A stretch of 41,162 nucleotides of DNA, from positions 1-41,162 of the forward strand of contig CANQUA010000026.1 of assembly GCA_947626915.1 (NCBI GenBank), in the 5' to 3' direction. Below, piece after piece: positions 16,669-24,942 of this stretch. Positions within the stretch are counted from its first letter, which is position 1. Each line of letters starts with the position of its first letter. The translations under genes were made by a program, and so were the position numbers. Below the pieces are notes generated by a model. It searched no databases. It was given only the letters and a program-made list of their open reading frames with translations, and was not told where the DNA came from. This stretch comes from an uncultured Lachnospiraceae bacterium (GTDB lineage Bacteria; Bacillota; Clostridia; Lachnospirales; Lachnospiraceae).

Positions 16669-16969
16669 CAGGCTTTCGCCTGCGCAGGCGGATGAAAGGA
16701 CACCGGGAAAGGAACCAGGAAAGGACACCGGGGAAGGCGCGTGGGCCGCGGAGATGGACCATGCGCCTTTTTGCCGCGGAGGGGGCCGGTTTCCGGAACC
16801 TGCATTTTTAGAAAAATGTAAGAAACAACCGCCGCCGTTTGGTGTATAATAAAAATTACGTGCAGACGCACCGCTTGCGCTTCTCCATAAAGCGGTCGGT
16901 ACCATGGATTCGGCAGCCGCGGGCAGACGGCCGTCCATAGGGCGGGCGCAGGGGACGGGAGAGGATTTT
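16669..16969. promoter_or_regulatory. Intergenic leader of cobQ
   Basis: Three hundred bases without a gene. A perfect -10 TATAAT is at 16845-16850, with no convincing -35 seventeen bases upstream, and would give a leader of about 110 bases. I looked for the B12-box and other cobalamin riboswitch landmarks and did not find them. The ribosome site GGGAGAGGA is at 16957-16965. Confidence 0.4.
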
Positions 16970-18574
16970 ATGGCAAAAACATTGATGATACAGGGGACCA
17001 TGTCGGGCGCCGGCAAGAGTCTGCTGACGGCGGGGCTTCTGCGGATCCTGAAACAGGACGGCTGGCGGGCTGCCCCGTTCAAGTCCCAGAACATGGCCCT
17101 GAATTCTTACATTACGAAAGACGGCCTGGAGATGGGACGGGCCCAGGCGGTCCAGGCGGAGGCGGCCATGACGGAGCCTTCCGCGGACATGAACCCGATC
17201 CTGCTGAAGCCGGTTTCGGACATGGGCTCTCAGGTCATCGTCCGGGGCGTGCCGATGGGCAATATGCCGGCGCGGGATTATTTCCGGTTCAAGCAGAAGC
17301 TGGTGCCGGAGATCCTGGCGGCGTTTCGGCGGCTGGAAGCGGATTACGACATGATCGTGATCGAAGGGGCCGGGAGTCCCGCGGAGATCAATTTAAAGCA
17401 AAACGACATTGTGAACATGGGACTGGCGCAGATGCTGGACGCGCCGGTGCTGCTGGTGGGAGACATCGACCGGGGCGGCGTTTTCGCGCAGCTGTACGGG
17501 ACGGTGATGCTGCTGGAGCCGGAGGAGCGGGCCCGGATCCGGGGACTGATTATCAATAAATTCCGGGGCGATCCGGCGATCCTGGACCCGGGGATCGGGA
17601 TGATCGAAAAACTGTGCGGGATTCCGGTGATCGGCGTCACGCCTTATATGCAGGTGGATCTTGAGGATGAGGACAGTCTGACGGAGCGTTTCTCCGGAAA
17701 CCGGACGCGTATGAGCGGCCGCGGGACTCCGGACGGCGGAGACCCGGATGCGGTGCCTGTTCTGGATATCGCGGTGATCCGCCTGCCCCGCATTTCCAAT
17801 TTCACGGATTTTCAGGCATTGTCCTGTATGCCGGAGGTAGGGCTTCGGTATGTGACGAGGGCGTCCCAGCTGGGAACGCCGGATCTGATCCTGCTCCCGG
17901 GTACGAAAAATACCATTGACGATCTTTTGTGGATGCGGGAATGCGGTCTGGAAACGGCGGTTTTGAAGCGGGCCGCCGCGGGAACGCCGGTTTTCGGCAT
18001 CTGCGGCGGGTACCAGATGATGGGCATGACGCTCCTGGACGCGGAAGGGGTCGAAAGCGCGGGCGGACAGACGCCGGTGCGCGGAATGGAGCTTCTGCCG
18101 GCGGATACGGTTTACACGGCGGAAAAAGTCCGTTCCCAGGTAACCGGCGCCTTCGGACACGCGGCCGGCGTGTTCTCCGGGCTGACAGGCAAAGTGATCG
18201 AGGGCTATGAGATACATATGGGCGTCACCCGGGCCAGGGAGGGCCGGCTGCCGCTTCTCTATCTGGAACAAAAGAAACCGTCAGGCGGGAAAGGGGTCCC
18301 GCTTCCCCTGAAGAAGGAGGGGATTTCCGACGGGAATTGCTGCGGCACCTGCGTCCATGGGATCTTTGACGCTCCCGGCGTCGCGGACGGCCTGGTGGAG
18401 GGACTGCTGGCTGCAAAGGGACTTACCCGCGGCCAGGTCCGGACCTTTGATTATAAAAAATATAAGGAAGAACAATATGACCGGCTGGCGGATCAGCTGC
18501 GGCGGCACCTGGATCTGGACGCGGTCTACGCAGCGATGGGCCTGACGCGGCCGGGAAAGACGGGCGGAGACTGA
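16970..18574 (+). CDS. cobQ: Cobyric acid synthase
   Basis: The start ATG 16970 follows GGGAGAGGA and directly precedes the family N-terminus [17 protein letters not shown], an altered P-loop that binds ATP. The 534-residue protein has the two CobQ parts: a dethiobiotin-synthetase-like domain ([11 protein letters not shown], then [13 protein letters not shown] and [10 protein letters not shown]) and a C-terminal GATase-3 domain with the nucleophile Cys in [11 protein letters not shown] and the His of CVHGIFD. It amidates four carboxylates of adenosylcobyrinic acid diamide using glutamine and ATP in adenosylcobalamin synthesis. No other cob genes are adjacent, which is unusual because cobQ normally sits in a larger cluster. 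Confidence 0.93.
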   Translation: MAKTLMIQGTMSGAGKSLLTAGLLRILKQDGWRAAPFKSQNMALNSYITKDGLEMGRAQAVQAEAAMTEPSADMNPILLKPVSDMGSQVIVRGVPMGNMPARDYFRFKQKLVPEILAAFRRLEADYDMIVIEGAGSPAEINLKQNDIVNMGLAQMLDAPVLLVGDIDRGGVFAQLYGTVMLLEPEERARIRGLIINKFRGDPAILDPGIGMIEKLCGIPVIGVTPYMQVDLEDEDSLTERFSGNRTRMSGRGTPDGGDPDAVPVLDIAVIRLPRISNFTDFQALSCMPEVGLRYVTRASQLGTPDLILLPGTKNTIDDLLWMRECGLETAVLKRAAAGTPVFGICGGYQMMGMTLLDAEGVESAGGQTPVRGMELLPADTVYTAEKVRSQVTGAFGHAAGVFSGLTGKVIEGYEIHMGVTRAREGRLPLLYLEQKKPSGGKGVPLPLKKEGISDGNCCGTCVHGIFDAPGVADGLVEGLLAAKGLTRGQVRTFDYKKYKEEQYDRLADQLRRHLDLDAVYAAMGLTRPGKTGGD

Positions 18575-18585
18575 AAAGGCCGCCT

Positions 18586-18623
18586 GCAGCGGTGAAACAG
18601 CCGCCGCTGCCATTTGCATTTTT
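18586..18623 (+). terminator. Probable terminator after cobQ
   Basis: GCAGCGG (18586-18592) pairs with CCGCTGC (18604-18610), followed by a T-rich run (CATTTGCATTTTT). Confidence 0.55.
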
Positions 18624-18642
18624 CCGCTGTTTATGGTAAACT
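18614..18642 (+). promoter_or_regulatory. Promoter for the ThyX-like/folA genes
   Basis: TTGCAT (18614-18619) and TAAACT (18637-18642) have a 17-base spacer and lie 39 bases before the start at 18681. It overlaps the T-rich tail of the preceding terminator. Confidence 0.5.
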
Positions 18643-18680
18643 AAGGACAGACGAACATTTTCACAAAAGGCGGTAACAGG

Positions 18681-19313
18681 ATGATCAGACTGGAACGGAC
18701 GAGCGTAATGAATCTGGAGAACGCCATGCGGGGCGCCCGGAATCCCATGAACAGCTGGGCGCGCATGGACAGCGGTTATGATGAGAACGGGAATTTCATG
18801 CTGGGCCCCAACGATATGGCTCTGGCCAAGCGGCTCAGGCTGGCCGGCAGCGACCACCGCAAATTTTTGCGGCAGATCTTTGTTTCCGTGGATATCACCG
18901 CGCCGCTTTATTGGTGGAAGGAGTACGACACCTACAAAGTGGCGACGACGGCCAATTCCACCAGCACCATGCACAAGATCCACAGCAGACCGTTCTCCGT
19001 CGACGATTTCAGCCACGACCATCTGACGGCGTCCGGCCTTCGGATCCTGGAGGGGCTGGTGGCGGAGCTGGAGGCGATCCGCCTGCGGTATATGGACGGC
19101 AAAAAGAAAGAGGACTGGTACGACCTGATCCAGCTTCTGCCGTCCAGCTACAATCAGATGCGGACCTGCACGCTGAGTTACGAGACGCTGGTGAATATCT
19201 ATTACGCCAGGAAGAACCATAAGCTGGAGGAATGGCATACCTTCTGCGGCTGGATCGAGACGCTTCCCTACGGGAAAGAGCTGATCGCGGTCCAGACGGA
19301 GGAAGAAGCGTGA
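18681..19313 (+). CDS. Conserved protein, possible divergent ThyX-fold member
   Basis: This 210-residue cytoplasmic protein is not one I can name. Its layout recalls flavin-dependent thymidylate synthase ThyX. The segment DITAPLYWWKEYDTYKVATT followed by ANSTST (residues 71-96) falls where ThyX has its RHR-x2-S-x-N-x2-S nucleotide/FAD motif, keeping the N-x-x-S spacing but losing the arginines. LLPSSYNQMRTCTLSYETL (152-170) resembles the ThyX LP-x5-E-x3-T-x-N-x-R-x-L region. Dihydrofolate reductase begins about 50 bases downstream, which fits a folate/thymidylate link. The missing arginines mean it may not be an active ThyX. The start has a weak ribosome site. The fold assignment is an inference. 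Confidence 0.55.
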   Translation: MIRLERTSVMNLENAMRGARNPMNSWARMDSGYDENGNFMLGPNDMALAKRLRLAGSDHRKFLRQIFVSVDITAPLYWWKEYDTYKVATTANSTSTMHKIHSRPFSVDDFSHDHLTASGLRILEGLVAELEAIRLRYMDGKKKEDWYDLIQLLPSSYNQMRTCTLSYETLVNIYYARKNHKLEEWHTFCGWIETLPYGKELIAVQTEEEA

Positions 19314-19364
19314 GATTTCCGAAGGAATTTCGCGGTACAGGACAGCTGGAAAGGATGTATGCGT

Positions 19365-19853
19365 ATGAATCTGATCGCAGCAGTCGACAGGAACTGGGCC
19401 ATCGGCAGAGGCGGGCGGCTTCTGGTTTCGATCCCCGCCGACAAACAGGCGTTCCGCGACGGGACCGTGGGCAAGGCGGTCATCATGGGCCGGAAAACGC
19501 TGGAGAGCCTGCCGGGAGGGCAGCCGCTGCACAAGAGGACCAATCTGGTTTTATCGAGGGATCCGCATTACAGCGTCAAGGGGGCCGTCGTCTGCCGGAG
19601 CGTGGAAGAGGCGCTGGCGGCGGTGAGCGGTTTTAAAACCGAGGACGTGTACGTCATCGGCGGGCAGGAGATCTACGAGAACTTTCTGCCCCATTGCGAT
19701 ACGGCTTATATTACCTGGATCGATTACGTTTACGAGGCGGACGCGCACCTGCATAACCTGGACCGGGATCCGGCCTGGACGCTGGAGCAGGAATCGGAGG
19801 AAGCTACGTATTTTAATCTTTGCTATACGTTTCGCAGATACAGAAGGAAATAG
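19365..19853 (+). CDS. folA: Dihydrofolate reductase
   Basis: The start is placed at the second of two nearby ATGs: AAGGA (19351-19355) is nine bases from 19365 but only three from 19359. The 162-residue protein has the DHFR hallmarks: MNLIAAVDRNWAIGRG at the N-terminus, the folate/NADPH loop SIPADKQAFRD, the GKAVIMGRKTLESLP cofactor motif, and VYVIGGQEIYENFLP. It reduces dihydrofolate to tetrahydrofolate with NADPH. It closely follows the ThyX-like gene and is probably co-transcribed with it. The Asp of IPAD takes the place of the usual Glu/Asp in the substrate site. Confidence 0.93.
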   Translation: MNLIAAVDRNWAIGRGGRLLVSIPADKQAFRDGTVGKAVIMGRKTLESLPGGQPLHKRTNLVLSRDPHYSVKGAVVCRSVEEALAAVSGFKTEDVYVIGGQEIYENFLPHCDTAYITWIDYVYEADAHLHNLDRDPAWTLEQESEEATYFNLCYTFRRYRRK

Positions 19854-19877
19854 GGATTCAGAAGAGGAGAGAACAGA

Positions 19878-21164
19878 ATGTGCCGAGAGAAAAACAGATT
19901 GCATCCTGCGGGGGGACGGCGGAGAATTTTCTGCACCGTGCTGGCGGGCGCGATGCTGCTGGGACAGCCGGCCGCGGCGCTGGCTACATCCAGGGAGGAG
20001 ATGCAGCAGGAGCTGGATCAGGCCCGGCAGGGGTTGGACGAGGCCGAGCGGCAGGCGGACGAAGCGGAAAACAACCGCCGGCAGGCCCAGCAGGAGGTAG
20101 AGAAACTGAACGATGAAATGACGGACCTTCTGATGGTCATTTCCCTGCTGGAATCGGATATGAAAACCCAGGAGGACCGGATCGCCCAGGCCCAGGCGGA
20201 CTATGAGGCGGCCAGGCAGCGGGAGCAGGAACAGTATGAAGCCATGAAGCTGCGCATAAAATACATGTATGAGCGGGGGGAGACGGAGTTTCTGGATGTG
20301 CTTCTGAAGGTCAAGAGCATGTCGGAGCTTCTGAATAAAAGCGAATACATAGAGAGCATATACAATTACGACCGAGAAAAACTGATCGAATTTCAGGAAA
20401 CCAAGCGGCAGGTGGAAGAGTACCAGAACCAGCTGGACAGCGAGATGGCCGAGATGGAAGCCATGAAGCTGGAATACAAGGAGCAGCAGGAGATCCTGGA
20501 GGAAAAGATCGCGGAAGGCAGGCAGAAAGTGGCCGATTTCGACGCCCAGTACGCCAGAGCCCAGCAGGCGGCAGCGGACTACACCCGCACCATTGAGGAG
20601 AAAAACGAGCAGATCCGCAAGGCGGAGGAAGAGGAACGGCGCAGGCGGGAAGAGGAAGAACGGCGCAGGAGAGAGGAAGAGGAGGCCGCCAGGCAGGCCG
20701 CGGAACGCGCCGCAGCCGCCGCCAGCGCGACCATAGCGCCTTCGCCCGGCGGGAGTGCCGGCGATGCGTCGAGTACGGCGGCGTCCGCTCCTACGGTCTA
20801 CAGAGCCGTCGGAGGCACGGAGCTTGGCCGGCAGATCGCCGATTACGGACTGCAGTTTGTAGGAAACAAATACGTTTACGGAGGCACCAGCCTGACCAAC
20901 GGCACCGACTGCTCCGGCTTCACCCAGAGCATATACAAGCATTTCGGATACAGTATTCCCAGAACCTCCTACGACCAGCGTTTTGTCGGCACGGAGGTGA
21001 GTTACAGCGATGCCCAGCCCGGCGACATCATCTGTTATCCCGGCCATGTGGCGCTGTATATCGGCGACGGCAAGATCGTTCATGCCAGCAATTCCAGGGT
21101 CGGCATCATTGTGAGCAACGCCACCTACCGCAGCATGCTGACGGTGAGGAGAATCATCAATTAA
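19878..21164 (+). CDS. Secreted NlpC/P60 peptidoglycan hydrolase with coiled coil (PcsB/CwlO-like)
   Basis: This 428-residue protein has a signal peptide (about residues 1-36, cleavage near ALA-TS), then a long coiled coil (about 37-280) very rich in Glu, Gln, Arg and Ala, with runs of EEERRRREEE. A flexible Ala/Ser/Pro linker (about 280-310) and a C-terminal NlpC/P60 domain follow. The catalytic triad is visible: Cys345 in TDCSGF, His390 in PGHVALYIG and His402 in HASN. Proteins of this build (PcsB, CwlO) cut peptide stems in peptidoglycan during growth or division and are often activated by FtsEX through the coiled coil. AGGAGA precedes the ATG. It is 24 bases from folA and upstream of the carboxypeptidase gene. 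Confidence 0.9.
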   Translation: MCREKNRLHPAGGRRRIFCTVLAGAMLLGQPAAALATSREEMQQELDQARQGLDEAERQADEAENNRRQAQQEVEKLNDEMTDLLMVISLLESDMKTQEDRIAQAQADYEAARQREQEQYEAMKLRIKYMYERGETEFLDVLLKVKSMSELLNKSEYIESIYNYDREKLIEFQETKRQVEEYQNQLDSEMAEMEAMKLEYKEQQEILEEKIAEGRQKVADFDAQYARAQQAAADYTRTIEEKNEQIRKAEEEERRRREEEERRRREEEEAARQAAERAAAAASATIAPSPGGSAGDASSTAASAPTVYRAVGGTELGRQIADYGLQFVGNKYVYGGTSLTNGTDCSGFTQSIYKHFGYSIPRTSYDQRFVGTEVSYSDAQPGDIICYPGHVALYIGDGKIVHASNSRVGIIVSNATYRSMLTVRRIIN

Positions 21165-21233
21165 CGGCCGGATGGCGGATGAGGCGATGAAGGATGGAGA
21201 GACGGCGCTGCCGGCAGAAAGAGGGATTACAGT

Positions 21234-22721
21234 TTGATACGAAGATACCTGGACAGTAAAAAAACAGCGTTTTTTTTCATAACGGTCCTGCTTGCGCTGC
21301 AGCTTTTTTCCGCCGCGGCCTGGGCAAAGCCGGCGTGGCCCTCCGATACGGGAGTCATGGCCGGAGCGGGGATCGTTATCGATATGGATTCCGGAACGGT
21401 TCTGTTCGGTCAGAACATTCACACAGCGTACGCGCCGGCCAGCATTACCAAGCTTCTGACCGCGCTGATCGTGGCGGAAAACGCTGGTTCCCTGGACGAT
21501 ATGGTGACTTTTTCTCACGACGCGGTCTATAACGTGGAAGCGGACAGCGGCAACGCCCTGTCGCTGGACGAAGGCGACGTTCTCTCCGTGAGGGACTGCC
21601 TCCACGCGCTGCTTCTGCGTTCCAGCAACCAGACGGCCAATGCCCTGGCGGAATATATAGCCGGGAGCCGGGACGCGTTCGCGGAACGGATGAACCAGAA
21701 GCTGGAGGAACTGGGCTGCACCGAGAGCCATTTTGCCAACCCCTCCGGACTGAACGACAGCGATCAGTATGTGACGGCCTATGATATGGCCAAAATCGGG
21801 CGGGCGGCGTTCTCCAATGAGATCGTGCTTTCGGTCGCTTCCACCCACCGCTACACGCTGGCCGCCACTCAGCACAATCCGGACGGCCTGACGATTTCCA
21901 TGGCGCATAAGATCGTGGCGGCGTCCGACGATCCCTCCAGCGAATATTATCTGGAGGGCGCCCTGGCGGGGAAAACGGGCTTTACCTCCATCGCCGGCAA
22001 TACGCAGGTTCTTTACGCGGTCCGGGACGGCCGCGGCGTTTTAGTGGTCATTCTCAAGGGGACCCAGCCCCAGTATTATTTTGACGGGAGGACGCTGGCG
22101 GAATTTGGTTTTTCCCATTTTCAGAATCTGAATATTTCGGAGCAGGAACATTTTCTGCAGGAACAGGAAGAATGGAGCATCGGCGGAGAGACTTATCAGA
22201 GTTCTGAATTGTCTCTGGACCCGGAGGCGGTCATAACCCTTCCGCTGGAAGCGGAATTTGCGGACGCGGAAAGGGAACTGGTTACGGAGCTGCCCCAGGG
22301 GAGTCCCGGGACGGCCATCGCCTTGCTTACCTATACCTACGACGAGCGGAAAATCGGAAGCGCCCTGCTTTACGGACCGGAGCCGGAGAATCTGCCGGAG
22401 ACGGAATCGTCCGCTGAGGCAGCGGCGACAGAGGCGGCGGGAGATCCGGCGAAGTCTGAATCCCGGGAGCAGGAGAAAAAAGAGGAGGAAAAGTCCGCAA
22501 ACTGGCTCTGGGCGCTGGGAATCACAGGGTTGCTGGTTCTGGCGGCCGCGGCGGGCTATCTGGTCTGGAACCGTCAGAAACGGGAGCAGGAGGAGCAGGC
22601 CAGACGCCGGGAAAGGCGGAGGCAGCGCCTGAAAGAGATGGGATACAGCGAGGAAGAGTTCGAAAAACTGGTGCAGGAACACAGGGCCGAATCCCTGAAA
22701 AAGAAAAACGGCGCAAAATGA
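21234..22721 (+). CDS. D-alanyl-D-alanine carboxypeptidase (DacF/PBP5-like, peptidase S11)
   Basis: TTG 21234 is taken as start because it gives a complete signal peptide (residues 1-31) and has AGAGGGA eight bases upstream. The active-site motifs of class-C low-mass penicillin-binding proteins are in order: SITK (Ser70, Lys73), SSN (130-132) and KTG (247-249). The C-terminal half has a beta-rich domain, a Glu/Ala-rich linker (about 385-420), one membrane helix (about 424-445) and a basic charged tail. The mature enzyme removes the terminal D-Ala from peptidoglycan stems outside the membrane. The C-terminal helix with a cytoplasmic tail of about 50 residues is longer than the usual amphipathic anchor. 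It follows the NlpC/P60 gene and is probably co-expressed. Confidence 0.92.
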   Translation: MIRRYLDSKKTAFFFITVLLALQLFSAAAWAKPAWPSDTGVMAGAGIVIDMDSGTVLFGQNIHTAYAPASITKLLTALIVAENAGSLDDMVTFSHDAVYNVEADSGNALSLDEGDVLSVRDCLHALLLRSSNQTANALAEYIAGSRDAFAERMNQKLEELGCTESHFANPSGLNDSDQYVTAYDMAKIGRAAFSNEIVLSVASTHRYTLAATQHNPDGLTISMAHKIVAASDDPSSEYYLEGALAGKTGFTSIAGNTQVLYAVRDGRGVLVVILKGTQPQYYFDGRTLAEFGFSHFQNLNISEQEHFLQEQEEWSIGGETYQSSELSLDPEAVITLPLEAEFADAERELVTELPQGSPGTAIALLTYTYDERKIGSALLYGPEPENLPETESSAEAAATEAAGDPAKSESREQEKKEEEKSANWLWALGITGLLVLAAAAGYLVWNRQKREQEEQARRRERRRQRLKEMGYSEEEFEKLVQEHRAESLKKKNGAK

Positions 22722-22758
22722 CGTTTTTTTCCAAAAACTACTGGACGAACGGCAGTTT

Positions 22759-22786
22759 TTGTGAGAGAATAGAAACCAAGTATGAT
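22759..22786 (+). promoter_or_regulatory. Promoter of NifU-like/GGGtGRT genes
   Basis: TTGTGA (22759-22764) and TATGAT (22781-22786) have a 16-base spacer. Just upstream is the AT-rich inverted repeat CAAAAACT/AGTTTTTG (22732-22739, 22754-22761), which may end the previous transcript. Confidence 0.5.
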
Positions 22787-22841
22787 GTGATATTTTTAAC
22801 AAAGTACTTCACAATTATTACTTATCGAAAGGAGTCTTACC

Positions 22842-23534
22842 ATGATCTATTCACATGAAGTTGAGAAAATGTGCAGTGTCGCACAGGGCGTTCATCATGG
22901 AGCCGCCCCGATTCCGGAAGAAGCAAAGTGGGTGAAATCCAAAGAGATCACCGATATTTCCGGACTGACCCACGGCATTGGCTGGTGCGCACCGCAGCAG
23001 GGAGCCTGCAAGCTGACGCTGAACGTCAAGGAGGGCATCATCCAGGAGGCGCTGGTGGAAACCATCGGCTGCTCCGGCATGACCCATTCCGCAGCGATGG
23101 CGGCGGAGATCCTGCCCGGTCTGACCATTCTGGAGGCCCTGAACACCGACCTTGTCTGCGACGCGATTAATACGGCCATGAGAGAACTGTTCCTGCAGAT
23201 CGTATACGGCAGAAGCCAGAGCGCTTTCTCCGAAGAAGGTCTGGCGATCGGCGCCGGCCTGGAGGATCTGGGCAAGGGCCTGCGTTCTCAGGTAGGTACG
23301 ATGTACGGCACCCTGAAGAAAGGTCCCCGCTATCTGGAGATGGCAGAGGGCTATGTTACCGGCATCGCGCTGGATGAAGAAGATCAGATCATCGGTTATC
23401 AGTTCGTAAGCCTTGGCAAGATGGCTGATTTCATCAAGAAGGGCGACGACCCCAACACCGCGTGGGAGAAAGCCAAAGGCCAGTACGGCCGCGTAGCCGA
23501 CGCTGTCAAAATCATCGATCCTAGACAAGAATGA
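22842..23534 (+). CDS. NifU/IscU-like iron-sulfur scaffold protein, partner of GGGtGRT protein
   Basis: This 230-residue cytoplasmic protein contains ETIGCSGMTHSAAMAAEIL (residues 73-91), which resembles the first Cys loop and helix of NifU/IscU scaffolds, and TILEAL at 95-100 matches their following turn. Other cysteines are Cys11, Cys49, Cys56, Cys77 and Cys106. The classical three-Cys IscU pattern is not obvious, so this is a distinct branch. It is longer than IscU (about 130 residues) and has an extra C-terminal region. AAAGGAGTC precedes the ATG. Codon use (CGT, GGT, CTG) looks like that of a highly expressed gene. The GGGtGRT gene follows on the same strand after a repeat-filled gap. 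A role in metal-cluster handling is inferred; the target is unknown. Confidence 0.7.
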   Translation: MIYSHEVEKMCSVAQGVHHGAAPIPEEAKWVKSKEITDISGLTHGIGWCAPQQGACKLTLNVKEGIIQEALVETIGCSGMTHSAAMAAEILPGLTILEALNTDLVCDAINTAMRELFLQIVYGRSQSAFSEEGLAIGAGLEDLGKGLRSQVGTMYGTLKKGPRYLEMAEGYVTGIALDEEDQIIGYQFVSLGKMADFIKKGDDPNTAWEKAKGQYGRVADAVKIIDPRQE

Positions 23535-23540
23535 AGCCTT

Positions 23541-23691
23541 TTCACGCGAAGCGTGAAAAGGCGCTACGCAAACGTAGCGAAGCGGAGTTCGCGTTTCCCG
23601 TAGACGCGAAGCGTGAAAAGGCGCTACGCAAACGTAGCGAAGCGGAGTGCCCGATAAAGCGGGGCAGGCTCTTCGCGTTTCCCGTAGACGC
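23541..23691. repeat. Palindromic direct repeats, 45 bp identical with 60-bp period
   Basis: The 45-base segment 23544-23588 recurs exactly at 23604-23648. Each copy holds two hairpins, ACGC-GAA-GCGT and CGCTACG-CAAA-CGTAGCG (for example 23562-23568 with 23573-23579). The linker TTCGCGTTTCCCGTAGACGC at 23588-23607 recurs at 23672-23691. The block fills most of the gap between the NifU-like and GGGtGRT genes. It looks like a dispersed intergenic repeat element. RNA from it would fold strongly and could affect processing between the two genes. Confidence 0.85.
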
Positions 23692-23756
23692 TTTTTCCGG
23701 TACGCGCAGCGTGAAATCCGGCTTTTGTAAAATATAGAAGGAGGGAAATACATATC

Positions 23757-24767
23757 ATGGCACTTTTTGAATCCTATGAGAGACGTATCAAACAGATCAA
23801 TGAAGTTCTGAACAGCTACGGCATCGCTTCCATTGAAGAAGCGGAGAAGATCACCAAGGATGCCGGACTGGATGTATATAAGATGGTAGAGGGGATTCAG
23901 CCCATCTGCTTTGAGAATGCCAAATGGGCGTACACCGTAGGCGCGGCGATCGCCATCAAAAAAGGCTGCCGCAGGGCTGCCGACGCCGCTGCCGCCATCG
24001 GCGAGGGCCTGCAGGCGTTCTGTATCCCCGGCTCTGTCGCCGACCGCCGTAAGGTAGGTCTGGGCCACGGCAATCTGGGCAAGATGCTTCTGGAAGAGTC
24101 CACGGACTGCTTCTGCTTCCTGGCCGGCCATGAGTCCTTTGCAGCCGCAGAGGGCGCGATCGGTATCGCAGAGAAGGCCAACAAGGTCCGTCAGAAACCG
24201 CTCCGCGTGATCTTAAACGGTCTGGGCAAGGACGCCGCGCAGATCATTTCCAGGATCAACGGCTTTACCTATGTAGAGACGGAGATGGATTACTATACCG
24301 GCGAAGTGAAAGAGCTTTGGAGAAAGTCCTATTCCACCGGCCTGCGCGCGAAAGTCAACTGCTACGGCGCCAATGATGTGACCGAGGGCGTTGCGATCAT
24401 GTGGAAAGAGGGCGTGGATGTTTCCATCACCGGCAACTCCACCAACCCGACCCGTTTCCAGCATCCGGTAGCAGGCACCTATAAGAAAGAGTGCCAGGAG
24501 AAAGGCAAGAAGTACTTCTCCGTAGCATCCGGCGGCGGCACAGGCCGTACGCTGCATCCGGACAACATGGCGGCAGGTCCCGCTTCCTACGGTATGACCG
24601 ATACGCTGGGCCGTATGCATTCCGACGCTCAGTTCGCAGGTTCTTCCTCTGTACCGGCCCATGTAGAGATGATGGGTCTGATCGGCGCAGGCAACAACCC
24701 GATGGTCGGCATGACCGTTGCGGTGGCCGTTTCCGTCGAGGAAGCTGCGAAAGCCGGAAAGTTCTGA
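23757..24767 (+). CDS. GGGtGRT family protein (conserved, function unknown)
   Basis: This 336-residue protein carries SGGGTGRTLHPDN (GGGTGRT at 259-265), the motif that names a conserved family of unknown function that I recall as the Pfam GGGtGRT family. It is soluble, with no signal peptide or membrane helix. Conserved-looking features are CFENAKWAYTVGAAIAIKKG (51-70), the Gly/His-rich GLGHGNLGKM (101-110), CFCFLAGHESF with Cys118 and Cys120, and a glycine-rich C-terminus GLIGAGNNPMVGM. The motif could bind a nucleotide or phosphate, but that is a guess. A very strong ribosome site (AAGGAGGG) and codon bias suggest high expression. The upstream NifU-like gene is its likely partner. Confidence 0.82.
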   Translation: MALFESYERRIKQINEVLNSYGIASIEEAEKITKDAGLDVYKMVEGIQPICFENAKWAYTVGAAIAIKKGCRRAADAAAAIGEGLQAFCIPGSVADRRKVGLGHGNLGKMLLEESTDCFCFLAGHESFAAAEGAIGIAEKANKVRQKPLRVILNGLGKDAAQIISRINGFTYVETEMDYYTGEVKELWRKSYSTGLRAKVNCYGANDVTEGVAIMWKEGVDVSITGNSTNPTRFQHPVAGTYKKECQEKGKKYFSVASGGGTGRTLHPDNMAAGPASYGMTDTLGRMHSDAQFAGSSSVPAHVEMMGLIGAGNNPMVGMTVAVAVSVEEAAKAGKF

Positions 24768-24809
24768 TGTATTGTTTCACAGGAAATGGATTGTGCTGAA
24801 GATCGGAAA

Positions 24810-24894
24810 GGCGCCGCGATCGGGCGGCGCCCATAAAACAGCATAAAATTTACAGGGAGACGGTATCGCCTGCGGGTCGTGCCGTCTCCTTTTG
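24810..24894 (+). terminator. Double hairpin terminator after GGGtGRT gene
   Basis: Two hairpins follow the stop. GGCGCCGC/GCGGCGCC (24810-24817, 24824-24831) has no T run. GGAGACGG/CCGTCTCC (24856-24863, 24882-24889) is followed by TTTTGT and is a typical intrinsic terminator. Confidence 0.8.
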
Positions 24895-24942
24895 TATGAC
24901 TGGGTTGCGGTTAAACGGCAGGTTATCCCTTTATCCCTGTTT

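Noticed and set aside
16669-16969. Cobalamin riboswitch before cobQ
   Set aside because: I looked for the B12 box and the flanking conserved stems and did not see them; a covariance search would decide.
19551-21908. A 785-codon minus-strand open frame
   Set aside because: It runs antisense through folA, the NlpC/P60 gene and the carboxypeptidase gene, all with clear motifs. The His/Leu/Arg-rich runs are typical antisense artefacts of coiled-coil codons.
23541-23691. CRISPR array
   Set aside because: Only two full copies are present, the linker between them is also repeated, and no cas genes are nearby.
23531-23737. A 68-codon open frame across the repeats
   Set aside because: It is formed by the 45-base repeat itself (AKREKALRKRSEAE twice), overlaps the NifU-like stop and has no ribosome site of its own.
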